A stretch of DNA of 64,000 bases from CAWDZK01 sp963807005 (GTDB taxonomy: Bacteria; Actinomycetota; Actinomycetes; JACCUZ01): contig CAWDZK010000004.1 in the NCBI GenBank assembly GCA_963807005.1, forward strand, positions 62,001-126,000, given 5' to 3'. The notes under the pieces were generated by a model that saw only the letters and a list, made by a program, of their open reading frames with translations, was not told the DNA's origin and did no database searches. Positions 8,090 through 19,382 of the stretch are shown here, in pieces. Every line of letters starts with the position of its first letter. Within the stretch, counting starts at the first letter, position 1. A program made the position numbers and the translations under genes.

Positions 8090-9445
8090 TCAGCCGACCC
8101 GCTGCGCGCGGCCGAGGATTCCCTGCGGCCGGACGAGGAGGATGACGATCAAGATGCCGAGCGCGCCGACGTTCTTCAGCTCGACGGGGATCCACAGTGT
8201 GGACACCGAGATGAACAGGCCGACCACGATGCTGCCGACGACCGCGCCGTACGCCGTGCCGAGCCCGCCGAGGGTCACCGCGGCGAAGATGAGCAGCAGG
8301 ATCTGGAAGCCCATCTGCCAGTTGATGCCCTGTGCCAGGCCGAGCAGGACGCCGGCCAGGCCCGCGAGCACGGCTCCGGCGATCCAGACCACCCGGATGA
8401 CCCGGTCGACGTCGATGCCGGTGGCCGCCGCCAGTGCCGGGTTGTCGGCCACCGCGCGGGTGGCCTTGCCGATCCGGGTCCGCACCAGCGCCATGATGGT
8501 CGCGCCGATCACCAGGACCGCGGTGGCCATCGACCACCAGTCCACCGCCGCCAGGCTGATCGGCCCCAGGTCGATGCCCTTCGCGCCGCGGTAGTCGGGG
8601 TACTGCCGGGTCCCGCCGCCGAACATGTACAGGTAGAAGTAGCGCAAGAAGATGCCCAGACCGATCGAGACGATCATCGCCGCGATCAGCCCGGTCCCGC
8701 GTCTGCGCAACGGCGCCCACATGACGGCGTCGTTCAACCAGCCGAACAGCCCGCAGCAGATCAACGCGATCAACGCCGCCGGGAAGAACTGCAGGCCGCC
8801 GAAGTCGGGCAGGAACGGCAGCCGACCGGTGCTGATCCACCAGGTGGTCACCGCGCCGAAGGTCACCAGCTCACCGTGGGCGAAGTTGGTCAACCCGGTG
8901 GTGCCGAAGATCAGCGACAGGCCGACCGCTGCGAGGGCGAGGATCAGGCCGAACCGGAGCCCTTCCGCGGTCAGCTGGGCGGCCTGGCTCCACTTGCTCT
9001 CGACCTGGCGGGTGCTCTTGCCGAGGGGGAAGAGCACCGGCTTGTCCTGACCGGCGAGGACCGGGACCTTGAGCGACTTCTTGGTCGCGTCGCGAAGGTT
9101 CACGCCCTTGGGCAGGGTGGACTCGTCGATGGTCACGGTGTAGGTGCCGTCGGAGGGAACCTCGACGGTCCAGCGGCCGGTCTGGTCACTGGTGGCCGAG
9201 CCGGTGAAGCCGCCCGGCCCCTTGACGTCGACCTTCACGTCCGGGTACGCGACCCGCTCGCCCTTCTTGAGCTGGAACATGAACCCGAAGATGGACTCGC
9301 CCTCCGCGGCGGCCGGCCCGGCACCCATGCCGAGAGCGGCGACCAGAGCCGCCAGCAGGGCGGCGAGCAACAGCGCGAGTCTCCTGCGCACCAGGGCACC
9401 TCCGGGTCGGGGACGAGCGCTCGGCTCACCGGTGGCCCGGAGCAT
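8090..9445 (-). CDS. livH: LivH-type permease with an N-terminal secreted Ig/CarbD-like domain
   Basis: 451 residues from ATG 9445, preceded by GGAGGGCACT. The C-terminal 290 residues are a normal LivH permease (LILALAAVGLSLIFGTTGLTNFAHGELVT; coupling helix region ATRAVADNPALAAATGI). Before it come a cleavable-looking signal (RRRLALLLAALLAALVAAL to AAAEG) and about 115 residues resembling a carboxypeptidase-regulatory or SdrD-B beta-sandwich: YPDVKVDVKGPGGFTGSATS, DQTGRWTVEVPSDGTYTVTI. The permease would thus carry an extracellular beta domain, perhaps docking the lipoprotein binding protein. Typical LivH is about 300 residues. First gene of livHMGF. Confidence 0.88.
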   Translation of the reverse strand: MLRATGEPSARPRPGGALVRRRLALLLAALLAALVAALGMGAGPAAAEGESIFGFMFQLKKGERVAYPDVKVDVKGPGGFTGSATSDQTGRWTVEVPSDGTYTVTIDESTLPKGVNLRDATKKSLKVPVLAGQDKPVLFPLGKSTRQVESKWSQAAQLTAEGLRFGLILALAAVGLSLIFGTTGLTNFAHGELVTFGAVTTWWISTGRLPFLPDFGGLQFFPAALIALICCGLFGWLNDAVMWAPLRRRGTGLIAAMIVSIGLGIFLRYFYLYMFGGGTRQYPDYRGAKGIDLGPISLAAVDWWSMATAVLVIGATIMALVRTRIGKATRAVADNPALAAATGIDVDRVIRVVWIAGAVLAGLAGVLLGLAQGINWQMGFQILLLIFAAVTLGGLGTAYGAVVGSIVVGLFISVSTLWIPVELKNVGALGILIVILLVRPQGILGRAQRVG

Positions 9446-9859
9446 AGTGCCCTCCGCAGGGGGTGGTGGGGACGAACCGGGCGATCGGGCGCGACCCGTC
9501 ACCGGACCGCAATCACCACCGCCGCGAGTGCGGGAGCGTGGGCGAGGCGGGGGGGCAGGCGGCGACAGCGACCTGCCGGACGCTCAGTGGCTGCACTGCG
9601 GGCCGGTGCCCGAGCCACCCGGCCGATCTCCACCCCAGGGGCACGGCCCTGAGGTCGAGGGGTCCCGGACCAGCAGCACGCCGACCTCCACCCCAACCGT
9701 TTGCAGTCCCCGGCGATCTTTCTTTGCTGATCATCTCGCGCTGGGGCGCCATGGGGCGTAGTGTCCGCCGCGGTCGCGCAGGCGACCGAGACCGGGGGAG
9801 GTCAGTCCATGATGCGCCGGGAGGTACCGGTGCATCACGCGAACCGGTGGAGGTGTGCT
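9446..9859. other. Divergent intergenic region livH / GNAT
   Basis: About 410 bases without a convincing gene. It must hold the livH promoter (reading left) and the promoter of the acetyltransferase (reading right). An A/T-richer stretch at 9698-9735 (AACCGTTTGCAG, then ATCTTTCTTTGCTGATCA) stands out from the GC-rich surroundings and is the most likely promoter zone, but I see no well-spaced -35/-10 pair. Confidence 0.5.
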
Positions 9860-10447
9860 GTGTCCAGACCTGCGGTCGTGGTGCGTGATGCCACCGACGA
9901 CGACATCCCGGCCCTCCTCGCCATGTGGGCGGAGCTGCGGGACCTGGGCGGCCGGGTCGACCGGCTGATGCCCAGCCCGGATGACGACGCCCTCCGCGCG
10001 CGCCTCGCCTCGGTCGGGGACGACCCCTCCTCGCGCGCCGTGGTCGCCGTGGTCGACGGCGTGGTCGCCGGCATGGCGCTGCTCACCGAGGCGCCGTACG
10101 CGCCGCTGTTCGAGCAACGCGCCGTACACGCCCACTACCTCCACGTCCGGGACGGCTTCCGCCGCCGCGGCGTCGGCAAGGCCCTGATGGCGGCCGCAGC
10201 CGGCTGGGCCGACGAGGTGGGCGCGGAGCACGTGATGACCAGCGTGCTCCCGCAGCTGCGGGAGACGCAGCGCTTCTACGCCCGGCTGGGGCTCACCCCG
10301 GTCGTGGTGCGCAGGTCGGCCCCGGTGAGCGTGCTGCGCCGCAGGCTCGCGCCGTCCGGGGCCGCGACCGTCACCGGCGAGCTGCTCGCCCGCCGCCGCT
10401 CGCTGCGCCGGGTCCGCGCGGCTGTCGTCGCCCGCGTCGTCGACTGA
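9860..10447 (+). CDS. GNAT-family N-acetyltransferase
   Basis: 195 residues from GTG 9860, which has GGAGG seven bases upstream (VSRPAVVVRDATDDDIPAL). An alternative in-frame ATG at 9809, also behind a G-rich GGGGGAGG, would add 17 residues. The acetyl-CoA binding motif A is FRRRGVGKALMAAAAGWA and motif B surrounds LRETQRFYARLGLTPV. The C-terminal 35 residues are Arg-rich and may be unstructured. Substrate unknown. It stands alone upstream of a convergent thioesterase gene. Confidence 0.88.
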   Translation: MSRPAVVVRDATDDDIPALLAMWAELRDLGGRVDRLMPSPDDDALRARLASVGDDPSSRAVVAVVDGVVAGMALLTEAPYAPLFEQRAVHAHYLHVRDGFRRRGVGKALMAAAAGWADEVGAEHVMTSVLPQLRETQRFYARLGLTPVVVRRSAPVSVLRRRLAPSGAATVTGELLARRRSLRRVRAAVVARVVD

Positions 10448-10479
10448 CCACCCGGATCGTCCGTCTCCGCGCGTGGCGG

Positions 10480-10971
10480 TCAGCCGCCCGGCGGTACGTC
10501 GCGCAGCAGACAGGTGAGCCGCGAGGTGCACACCGGCCGGCCGGCCTCGTCGACGATCTCGACCTGCCAGGACGCCGTCGTCGTGCCAAGGTGCAGCGGG
10601 CGGGCCGTCCCGGTGACCTGACCCGACCGGGCAGCCCGGTGGTGGGTCGCGTTGACGTCGATGCCGACCGCGACCCGGTCCGGCCCGGCGTGCAGGGCGG
10701 ACCCGACCGACCCGAGCGTCTCCGCCAGCACCACTGACGCCCCACCGTGCAGGAGGCCGTACGGCTGGGTGTTGCCCGCGACCGGCATGGTGGCGACCAC
10801 CCGCTCGCGCCCCAGCTCGGTGAAGACGATCCCCATCCGCTCGACCAGGGTCCCGGCGCCCATCGCGTTGACCCGCTGCACGGCGTCGGGCGCGTCGACG
10901 GAGAGCGGTGCGAGGGTGCCGGCCGTCCGGGAAGCGGAGTCGTCCGGTGGCTGCGTGGGCTCGGTCGTCAT
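10480..10971 (-). CDS. PaaI/hotdog-fold acyl-CoA thioesterase
   Basis: 163 residues from ATG 10971. The hotdog core includes NTQPYGLLHGGASVVLAETLGS, where the HGG loop and the following Glu are the substrate-binding and catalytic elements of PaaI-type thioesterases, followed by ATHHRAARSGQVTGTARPLH. The enzyme would hydrolyse an acyl- or aryl-CoA. It is divergent from polA, next to which PaaI-like genes are common in actinobacteria. A GTG at 10989 in frame is a possible alternative start. Confidence 0.9.
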   Translation of the reverse strand: MTTEPTQPPDDSASRTAGTLAPLSVDAPDAVQRVNAMGAGTLVERMGIVFTELGRERVVATMPVAGNTQPYGLLHGGASVVLAETLGSVGSALHAGPDRVAVGIDVNATHHRAARSGQVTGTARPLHLGTTTASWQVEIVDEAGRPVCTSRLTCLLRDVPPGG

Positions 10972-11033
10972 GGCCGCGATGGTAGGCACCGGGGTGCCGG
11001 GTGCTGTCGGGACGCCCGGCTAGGGTCGGGGCC

Positions 11034-13745
11034 GTGGCAGCGCAGACCGGCAGCACGGTGACCTCCCCGGCAACCGACCGGCTGCTCCTGCTGGACGGGC
11101 ACTCCCTGGCCTACCGCGCCTTCTTCGCCCTGCCGGTCGAGAACTTCTCCACCACCACCGGCCAGCCGACCAACGCGGTCTACGGCTTCACCTCGATGCT
11201 CATCAACCTGATGCGGGACGAGAACCCCACCCACGTCGCCGTGGCCTTCGACGTCTCGCGGCAGACCTTCAGGTCCGAGCTCTTCGCCGACTACAAGGCC
11301 AACCGCACCACCAGCCCGGCCGACTTCAAGGGCCAGGTCGAGCTGGTCAAGGAGGTCCTCACTGCCCTGCGCATCCCCAGCCTCGAGGCTGAGGGTTACG
11401 AGGCCGACGACGTCATCGCGACGCTGACCAGCCGGGCAGAGCGTGAGGGGTTCGACGTGCTGATCTGCACCGGTGACCGCGACGCGCTGCAGCTGGTCAG
11501 CGACCACGTCACCGTGCTCTACCCGCGCAAGGGCGTCTCGGACATGTGGCGTTTCACGCCCGGGCACGTGCAGGAGAAGTACGGCCTGACGCCCGCGCAG
11601 TACCCCGACTTCGCGGCGCTGCGCGGCGACCCCAGCGACAACCTGCCGAACATCCCCGGCGTCGGTGAGAAGACCGCGACCAAGTGGATCGTGGAGTACG
11701 GCGACCTCGACCAGCTCGTCGCCCGTGTCGACGAGGTCAAGGGCAAGGCCGGTGAGGCGCTGCGGGCCCACCTCGCCCAGGTCGTGCAGAACCGGCAGCT
11801 CACCGAGCTGGTCCGCGAGGTGCCGATCGAGGTGATGCCGGGTGACCTGGTGCGCACCAACTGGGAGCGCGACGAGGTGCACCAGGTCTTCGACGCCCTG
11901 GAGTTCCGGGTGCTGCGGGACCGGCTCTACCAGACGGTCGAGGCGGCCACCCCTGAGGCGGAGGAGGGTTTCGAGGTCTCGCTGACGGTTCTCGGGCCCG
12001 GCCAGGTGGCGCCGTGGCTGGACGCGCACGCCCGGTCCGGCGCGCGCACCGGCGTGCACCTGTCGGGCTACTGGGGCTACGGCACCGGTGACGTCGTCGG
12101 GGTCGCGCTGGCCACCGACGACGGCGAGGGCGGCTGGTTCGCCACCGAGACCCTCGACCCGGCCGACGAGCAGGCGGTCGCAGCCTGGCTGGCCGACCCG
12201 ACGACGCCCAAGGCGCTGCACGACACCAAGGGGCCGTCGCTGGCGTTCGCCGCCCGCGGCTGGGACCTGGCCGGCGTCACCAGCGACACGGCGCTCTCGG
12301 CGTACCTCGCGATGCCGGACCAGCGCAGCTACGACCTGGCCGACCTGGCGCTGCGGTACCTGCGCCGCGAGCTGCGCGCCGAGGGCGACGACCACGGCCA
12401 GCTCGCCTTCGGGCTGGACGGCGGCGAGGACACGTCGGCGGCGGAGTCCGACGTGCTGCGGGCCCGTGCCGTCCTCGAGCTGGCCGACGCGCTGGACACC
12501 GAGCTCGAGGCGAAGGCCGCCACCAGTCTGCTCCGCGAGGTCGAGCTGCCGCTGATCGGCGTGCTCGCCGCCATGGAGCGGGCCGGCATCGCCGTCGACA
12601 CCGAGCATCTCAGCTCGCTCGAGTCGCAGTTCGCCGGCGCCGTCAAGGAGGCGGCCGACGAGGCGTACGCCGTGATCGGCAAGGAGATCAACCTCGGCTC
12701 GCCCAAGCAGCTGCAGGTGCTGCTGTTCGACGAGCTGGGCATGCCCAAGACCAAGCGCACCAAGACCGGCTGGACCACCGACGCCGACGCGCTGCAGACG
12801 CTGTACGCGCAGACCGCGCACCCGTTCCTCGCGGCCATCCTCCGGCACCGGGACGCGACCCGGCTCAAGGTCACCGTCGACGGGCTGCTCAAGACGGTCC
12901 GCGACGACGGCCGCATCCACACCACGTTCAACCAGATGATCGCCGCGACCGGCCGCCTGTCGTCGACCGACCCGAACCTGCAGAACATCCCCATCCGCAC
13001 CGAGGAGGGCCGCCGCATCCGGCAGGCCTTCGTCGTCGGGGAGGGCTACGAGTCGCTGCTGACCGCCGACTACAGCCAGATCGAGATGCGGATCATGGCC
13101 CACCTCTCCGAGGACGCCGCGCTGATCGAGGCGTTCCACTCGGGCGAGGACCTGCACGCCTTCACCGCGTCGCGGGTCTTCGGGGTCGAGCCGGGCGACG
13201 TGACGCTCGAGCAGCGGGCCAAGATCAAGGCGATGTCCTACGGCCTCGCCTACGGGCTGTCGGCCTTCGGCCTGTCCCGCCAGCTCGGCGTCGGCACCGA
13301 CGAGGCCAAGGGCCTGATGGACGAGTACTTCCTCCGGTTCGGCGGGGTCCGCGACTACCTGCGCGACGTCGTCGGCGAGGCGCGGCGCAGTGGCTTCACC
13401 GAGACGATCCTCGGCCGCCGGCGCTACCTGCCCGACCTCACCAGCGACAACCGGCAACGGCGCGAGATGGCCGAGCGGATGGCGCTGAACGCCCCGATCC
13501 AGGGTTCCGCGGCCGACCTGGTCAAGGTCGCGATGCTCGGCGTCGACCGGGCGTTGACCGCAAAAGGGCTGCGCAGCCGGGTGCTCCTGCAGGTGCACGA
13601 CGAGCTGGTGCTCGAGGTGGCGCCGGGGGAGCGGGCCGACCTGGAGGCGCTGGTGCGGCGCGAGATGGGCGCCGCGCACGAGCTGGCGGTGCCGCTCGAC
13701 GTGTCGGTCGGCGTGGGCCGGACCTGGCAGGACGCCGGTCACTGA
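11034..13745 (+). CDS. polA: DNA polymerase I
   Basis: 903 residues from GTG 11034 (VAAQTGSTVTSPATDRLLLLDGHSLAYRAFF). Residues 1-300: 5'-3' exonuclease/FEN domain (FDVSRQTFRSELFADYKANR, EADDVIATL, GDRDALQLV, GVGEKTATKWI). Middle third: a 3'-5' exonuclease-like fold where the DxE metal site is not visible, as usual in actinobacterial Pol I. C-terminal polymerase: motif A DYSQIEMR, motif B RAKIKAMSYGLAYG, motif C QVHDELVLE. It fills Okazaki and repair gaps. The hotdog gene diverges upstream; -10-like TAGGGT lies at about 11022. Confidence 0.97.
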   Translation: MAAQTGSTVTSPATDRLLLLDGHSLAYRAFFALPVENFSTTTGQPTNAVYGFTSMLINLMRDENPTHVAVAFDVSRQTFRSELFADYKANRTTSPADFKGQVELVKEVLTALRIPSLEAEGYEADDVIATLTSRAEREGFDVLICTGDRDALQLVSDHVTVLYPRKGVSDMWRFTPGHVQEKYGLTPAQYPDFAALRGDPSDNLPNIPGVGEKTATKWIVEYGDLDQLVARVDEVKGKAGEALRAHLAQVVQNRQLTELVREVPIEVMPGDLVRTNWERDEVHQVFDALEFRVLRDRLYQTVEAATPEAEEGFEVSLTVLGPGQVAPWLDAHARSGARTGVHLSGYWGYGTGDVVGVALATDDGEGGWFATETLDPADEQAVAAWLADPTTPKALHDTKGPSLAFAARGWDLAGVTSDTALSAYLAMPDQRSYDLADLALRYLRRELRAEGDDHGQLAFGLDGGEDTSAAESDVLRARAVLELADALDTELEAKAATSLLREVELPLIGVLAAMERAGIAVDTEHLSSLESQFAGAVKEAADEAYAVIGKEINLGSPKQLQVLLFDELGMPKTKRTKTGWTTDADALQTLYAQTAHPFLAAILRHRDATRLKVTVDGLLKTVRDDGRIHTTFNQMIAATGRLSSTDPNLQNIPIRTEEGRRIRQAFVVGEGYESLLTADYSQIEMRIMAHLSEDAALIEAFHSGEDLHAFTASRVFGVEPGDVTLEQRAKIKAMSYGLAYGLSAFGLSRQLGVGTDEAKGLMDEYFLRFGGVRDYLRDVVGEARRSGFTETILGRRRYLPDLTSDNRQRREMAERMALNAPIQGSAADLVKVAMLGVDRALTAKGLRSRVLLQVHDELVLEVAPGERADLEALVRREMGAAHELAVPLDVSVGVGRTWQDAGH

Positions 13746-13864
13746 CCCGCACTGGACCCGGCGACCGTCGGCAGGACGCCGCCCCCCGGCCGGGACGGAT
13801 GACAGCACGGTGACAGTCGTCTGACGGCGGACGTCGCGCCGACGTTCGGACGTACGGTCGACAG

Positions 13865-15271
<1,407 letters not shown>

Positions 15272-15293
15272 CGCGGCTCTGCCGGCCGGGCCG

Positions 15294-16082
15294 TCAGTCC
15301 TTGTGGCAGACGAGGATCGCGGTGCCGGGCAGCAGCTGGCCGCGTAAGGGGCTCCAGCCGCCCCAGGTCCGGGTGTTGTCCGCCGGCCACTCCGGCTCCA
15401 CGACGTCGACGAGGCGCAGCCCCGCGGCGACCACCTCGCGCACCCGGTCGCCGAGGGTGCGGTGGTGCTCGACGTAGGTCGCGACCCCGGCGGAGTCCTG
15501 CTCGACGTAGGGCCGTCGGTCGAAGTAGGACGACCCGGCCACCAGTCCGCCCTCGGTCGGGTCGTCGGGGAAGCACCAGCGGAACGGGTGGGTGACCGAG
15601 AACACCCATCGGCCACCGGGACGCAGGACCCGCGCGACCTCGCGCATCACCCGGGCCGAGTCGTCGACGAACGGCACCCCGCCGTACGCCGAGCAGGCCA
15701 GGTCGAAGGAGCGGTCGCCGAACGGCAGCGCCGCCGCGTCGGCCTGCACCAGCGGCACCGCGAGGCCGGTCGCCGTGCCCCGGTCGCGACCGCGGCGCAG
15801 CATGGCCGCCGAGATGTCCAGCGCCACCGGGTCGGCCCCGGCGGCCAGCAGCCACCGCGAGCACTGCGCGGCGCCCGCCCCCACCTCGAGGACCCGGCGC
15901 CCCTCGACGTCGCCGAGCAGCCGGGCGTCCGCCTCGGACAGGCCCTCCGGCCCCCAGACGAACCGGGCGTCGCCGAGGAAGGTGCCGTGCTCGTCGAGGT
16001 AGTCCTCGGCCTCGGCGTCCCACCAGGACCGCTGGGCCCGGGCCGATTCGTCCTGGTTCGCGGGGCGCCGCACGACCTCCAT
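15294..16082 (-). CDS. Class I SAM-dependent methyltransferase
   Basis: 262 residues from ATG 16082 with GGGAGG eight bases upstream. Motif I is RRVLEVGAGAAQCSRWLL, motif II follows at DPVALDISAAMLRRG, and the post-motif region reads FDLACSAYGGVPFVDD. This is the Methyltransf_11/25 fold that transfers methyl from S-adenosylmethionine to a small molecule. Near-relatives occur beside polA in many actinobacteria but without a known substrate. Convergent with the transglycosylase gene 22 bases away. Confidence 0.88.
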   Translation of the reverse strand: MEVVRRPANQDESARAQRSWWDAEAEDYLDEHGTFLGDARFVWGPEGLSEADARLLGDVEGRRVLEVGAGAAQCSRWLLAAGADPVALDISAAMLRRGRDRGTATGLAVPLVQADAAALPFGDRSFDLACSAYGGVPFVDDSARVMREVARVLRPGGRWVFSVTHPFRWCFPDDPTEGGLVAGSSYFDRRPYVEQDSAGVATYVEHHRTLGDRVREVVAAGLRLVDVVEPEWPADNTRTWGGWSPLRGQLLPGTAILVCHKD

Positions 16083-16233
16083 GACCGGATCCTCCCGGAT
16101 CCGTCGAGGCCGTGCAGGTGGGTGACCGTGAGTGCCCTGGGACGAGCACAAAGTTATGCCCGGCCACTCTTCGGAACCAGGCGCGGGTGAGCCCCGCGAT
16201 GGCCCATAGTGAGGGCGGTTTCGGCGGTCGCGA

Positions 16234-19014
16234 ATGGGGCGGGGTTACAGGGTGGGAACAGCGGCGCAGCAGCACGGCTCAGGACGGCACCGGGCACCTC
16301 GGCGCGGGCAGCCGGGAACGTCTGGGCAGTCGGGTCGTCGTCGGCTGCTCGCGCTCGGACTCGTGACCGGCCTCGCACTGCTGCTGCTGCCGGCCGCCAC
16401 GGCCGGGGCCGCCGCTCAGCTGCCGGTGACCTACCAGGACGCGGTGTACGCCAGCGGGGCGTCGGCCACCTCGCCGCCCAGCTCGGACAAGCCGCAGAGC
16501 AAGCTGTGGTTCAACGACGGGTCCTGGTGGGCCCTGATGCTCGGCAGCTCCAGCGTCAACATCTACAAGCTCGGCGCCGACCACGTCTGGGCCAACACCG
16601 GCACCGTGGTCGACAACCGCGTCACGAGCACCGGCGACGCGCTCTGGACCAACAACAAGCTGTACGTCGCGAGCCGCACCGCCGGCACAGGTGGCGCCAT
16701 CCGGCTGTACCGCTACTCGTACTCGACGACGACGGGCAAGTACACCAAGGACTCCGGCTTCCCGATCGGGCTCGGCGGCAAGGGCGGCTCCGAGTCGGTG
16801 ACGATCGACCGCGACACGATCGGCCGGCTCTGGATCACCTTCACCCGCAGCTCGACCGTGTGGGTCTCGCACTCCAGCGGCAGCGACACCAGCTGGGGGG
16901 CGCCGTTCAAGATCCCGGGCGCGGACACCGCCGTGAAGGCCGACGACATCTCCGCCCTGCTCAGCCTCAACGGAAAGATCGGGGTGTTCTGGTCCGACCA
17001 GCAGTCGCAGGGCTTCCGGTTCGCCCTGCACAACGACACCGACCCCGACAACGTGTGGAGCTACGAGCAGCCGCTCGCGGGCACCCGCATCGCCGACGAC
17101 CACATGAACCTCAAGTCGCTGCTCGGCGACGACCAGGGCCGGGTCTACGCCGCGGTGAAGACCTCCCTCGGCGACGACCCGTCCGACCCGGCCACCTCGC
17201 CGAACATCGTGGTCCTGACCCGCACCAGCTCCGGTGCCTGGTCCAGTGCGACCGCCAGCCAGAAGTCGCTCAACCTGACCCGGCCCCAGCTCGCCCTCGA
17301 CCGAACCAACCGCCAGCTGATCCTGCTGGACTCCGACGAGGGCGGCGGCAAGGTCTACTACAAGACCGCGCCGCTGGGCGGGGTCACGAACGCGGCGTTC
17401 AACCCCGCCCAGAAGGGCTCCTCCTTCATGAGCTGGAGCGGGGCGTCGATCAACAACGTCGCCACGACCAAGGACCCGGTCGACGCGACGACCGGGCTGG
17501 TCGCGATCGCCACCGACTCGGTCGCCCGCCGGTACTACCACGGCGAGATGGCACTGGGCTCGGGCGACAGCACGCCGCCGACGGTCGTCGCCAAGACCCC
17601 GGCGGCCGGTGCGACCGGGGTCGACGCCGGCACCCAGGTCACGGCGAAGTTCTCCGAGCCGATGACGTCGGCGTCCATCACCACCTCGACGGTGCAGCTG
17701 ACCGGGCCAGGCACTACGGCGGTGCCGGCAACGGTCTCCTACGACACGACGTCTCTTACGGTGACGTTGACGCCGACCAGTGCGCTCGCACTGGGCACCA
17801 CGTACACCGCCACGGTGACGACCGGTGTCGCCGACCAGGCCGGCAACGCCCTGGCCGCGCCGGCCACCTGGTCGTTCACCACGGTCGCGCCGGACACCAC
17901 CAAGCCCACGGTCGTGACCAAGGCGCCCGCGGCCAACGCCAGCGACGTCGCAGTGACCAGCCCGGTCACGGCCACCTTCTCCGAGCAGATGACCGCCAGC
18001 ACGATCACGGGCACCTCGTTCACCCTGACGAGCGGCTCCGGCAGCGTCGCCGCGAACGTCAGCTACGACGCCCCGACCACGACGGCGACCCTGACGCCGA
18101 CCAGCCCCCTGGCAGCGGGCACGACCTACACGGCGACCGTCACGACAGCCGTCAAGGACCTGTCCGGCAACGCGCTCGCGGCAAATGAGTCCTGGACGTT
18201 CACGACCGGCGTCCCGGACACCACGAAGCCGACGGTCTCAGGCAACACGCCGGGCAACAACGCCGTGGACGTCACCCTGGGCACCGTCCCGACCGCGACC
18301 TTCAGCGAGCCGATGAACTCCGGCACCCTGACCACGACCTCGTTCACGCTGTCCGGCCCGAGCGGGAACGTCCCCGCCACGGTGTCGTACAACGCGAGCA
18401 CCAGGACAGCCTCACTGGCGCCCACCTCCCAGCTGGCCCCGGGCGCGACCTACACCGCGACCGTGACGACCGGAGCCGCCGACCTGGCCGGCAACGGGCT
18501 GGCCGCGCCGTACTCCTGGTCGTTCAGCACGGTGGCCGCCGCGCCGAACGAGACCCTGGACCCGACCGCCGACACGTACGTCAGCTCTGACACCCCGACC
18601 ACCAACTTCGGCTCGGCCACCTCGCTGGTGACCGACGGCACACCCGACGCCAAGACGTTCCTCAAGTACGACCTGTCCGCCTACGCCGGCCGGACCCTGC
18701 AGTCGGCGACGCTGGTCGTGCCGGTGACCGACAGCGGCTCGGTGGGCACGCAGAACGTGCGGCTCACGCTCAAGGACACCTGGACCGAGTCCGGCCTGAC
18801 CTACAGCAACAAGCCGGGGGTCGGCACGACCCTGGGCAACCTGAGCGGTACCTCACCGGGCACGACGTACTCCGTGCCGCTGTCGTTGAGCGACGTGCAG
18901 GCGAAGCTGGGTGGCGTGCTGTCCCTGGCGTTCGCCTCGAGCAGCGCCGACGACCTCATCGTCGGCTCCCGCGAGGGCGGCACTCCGGTCCAGCTCGTGC
19001 TCGTCCTGCAGTAG
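16234..19014 (+). CDS. Large secreted protein: beta-propeller-like domain, three SbsA Ig-like repeats, DNRLRE domain
   Basis: 926 residues. An Arg-rich N-terminus and signal (LLALGLVTGLALLLLPAATA) precede a 390-residue region resembling sialidase/BNR propellers (SKLWFNDGSWWALMLGSSS, RLWITFTRSSTVWVSH). Three Big_5/SbsA Ig-like repeats of about 105 residues begin near 447, 552 and 660, each with a core like DTTKPTV...TFSEPM...TYTATVTT and ending WTFTT. The last 150 residues are a DNRLRE domain (DTYVSSDTPTTNFGSATSL). Such proteins bind or act on extracellular polymers. The start may instead be GTG 16252. Confidence 0.82.
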   Translation: MGRGYRVGTAAQQHGSGRHRAPRRGQPGTSGQSGRRRLLALGLVTGLALLLLPAATAGAAAQLPVTYQDAVYASGASATSPPSSDKPQSKLWFNDGSWWALMLGSSSVNIYKLGADHVWANTGTVVDNRVTSTGDALWTNNKLYVASRTAGTGGAIRLYRYSYSTTTGKYTKDSGFPIGLGGKGGSESVTIDRDTIGRLWITFTRSSTVWVSHSSGSDTSWGAPFKIPGADTAVKADDISALLSLNGKIGVFWSDQQSQGFRFALHNDTDPDNVWSYEQPLAGTRIADDHMNLKSLLGDDQGRVYAAVKTSLGDDPSDPATSPNIVVLTRTSSGAWSSATASQKSLNLTRPQLALDRTNRQLILLDSDEGGGKVYYKTAPLGGVTNAAFNPAQKGSSFMSWSGASINNVATTKDPVDATTGLVAIATDSVARRYYHGEMALGSGDSTPPTVVAKTPAAGATGVDAGTQVTAKFSEPMTSASITTSTVQLTGPGTTAVPATVSYDTTSLTVTLTPTSALALGTTYTATVTTGVADQAGNALAAPATWSFTTVAPDTTKPTVVTKAPAANASDVAVTSPVTATFSEQMTASTITGTSFTLTSGSGSVAANVSYDAPTTTATLTPTSPLAAGTTYTATVTTAVKDLSGNALAANESWTFTTGVPDTTKPTVSGNTPGNNAVDVTLGTVPTATFSEPMNSGTLTTTSFTLSGPSGNVPATVSYNASTRTASLAPTSQLAPGATYTATVTTGAADLAGNGLAAPYSWSFSTVAAAPNETLDPTADTYVSSDTPTTNFGSATSLVTDGTPDAKTFLKYDLSAYAGRTLQSATLVVPVTDSGSVGTQNVRLTLKDTWTESGLTYSNKPGVGTTLGNLSGTSPGTTYSVPLSLSDVQAKLGGVLSLAFASSSADDLIVGSREGGTPVQLVLVLQ

Positions 19015-19382
19015 CAGCCACCGGACCAGCTCGCGAGGCCTGTCGGCGGCGGCCGTCACGGCCGTCGCCCCGGGCTCGGCTGGTCCGGGTGCGGTTCTGA
19101 CGGCCACGACCGCGACTGGGAGGAACCGGACGATGCGCCCGTCGATGTCCGCCAACACCGCGCTGTGCCGGTCGACCGTGCGACGAGATCCGTGCCGCGA
19201 TGTCGTCCGGCAGCAGGGCCAGCCTTCCCCACCGTGAATGCTGAATCAGCGACTTCGACGGAAGGGCCAACCAAGTAGCCAGAACCGTCACGCACTAACG
19301 GCACTACCGATCGGTTGCCCCGGCCTGGACAGAATCACCATCCGAGACGAGATCGTCCGGGATGGGCTCTACAGTGCCGGGC
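19015..19382. other. Intergenic region with a shared boundary motif
   Basis: About 370 bases with no recognised gene. At 19300-19317 lies GGCACTACCGATCGGTTG, which differs by one base from 23893-23910 and is related to the split sequence at 20687-20702/21597-21602. It marks the left edge of the accessory mosaic. A -10-like hexamer TACAGT lies about 12 bases before the VOC start codon. Confidence 0.6.

Noticed and set aside
10968..13808. 946-codon open frame antisense to polA
   Set aside because: Complete overlap with clearly coding polA; the antisense frame arises from GC-rich third positions and its translation is low-complexity Arg/Val/Asp-rich.
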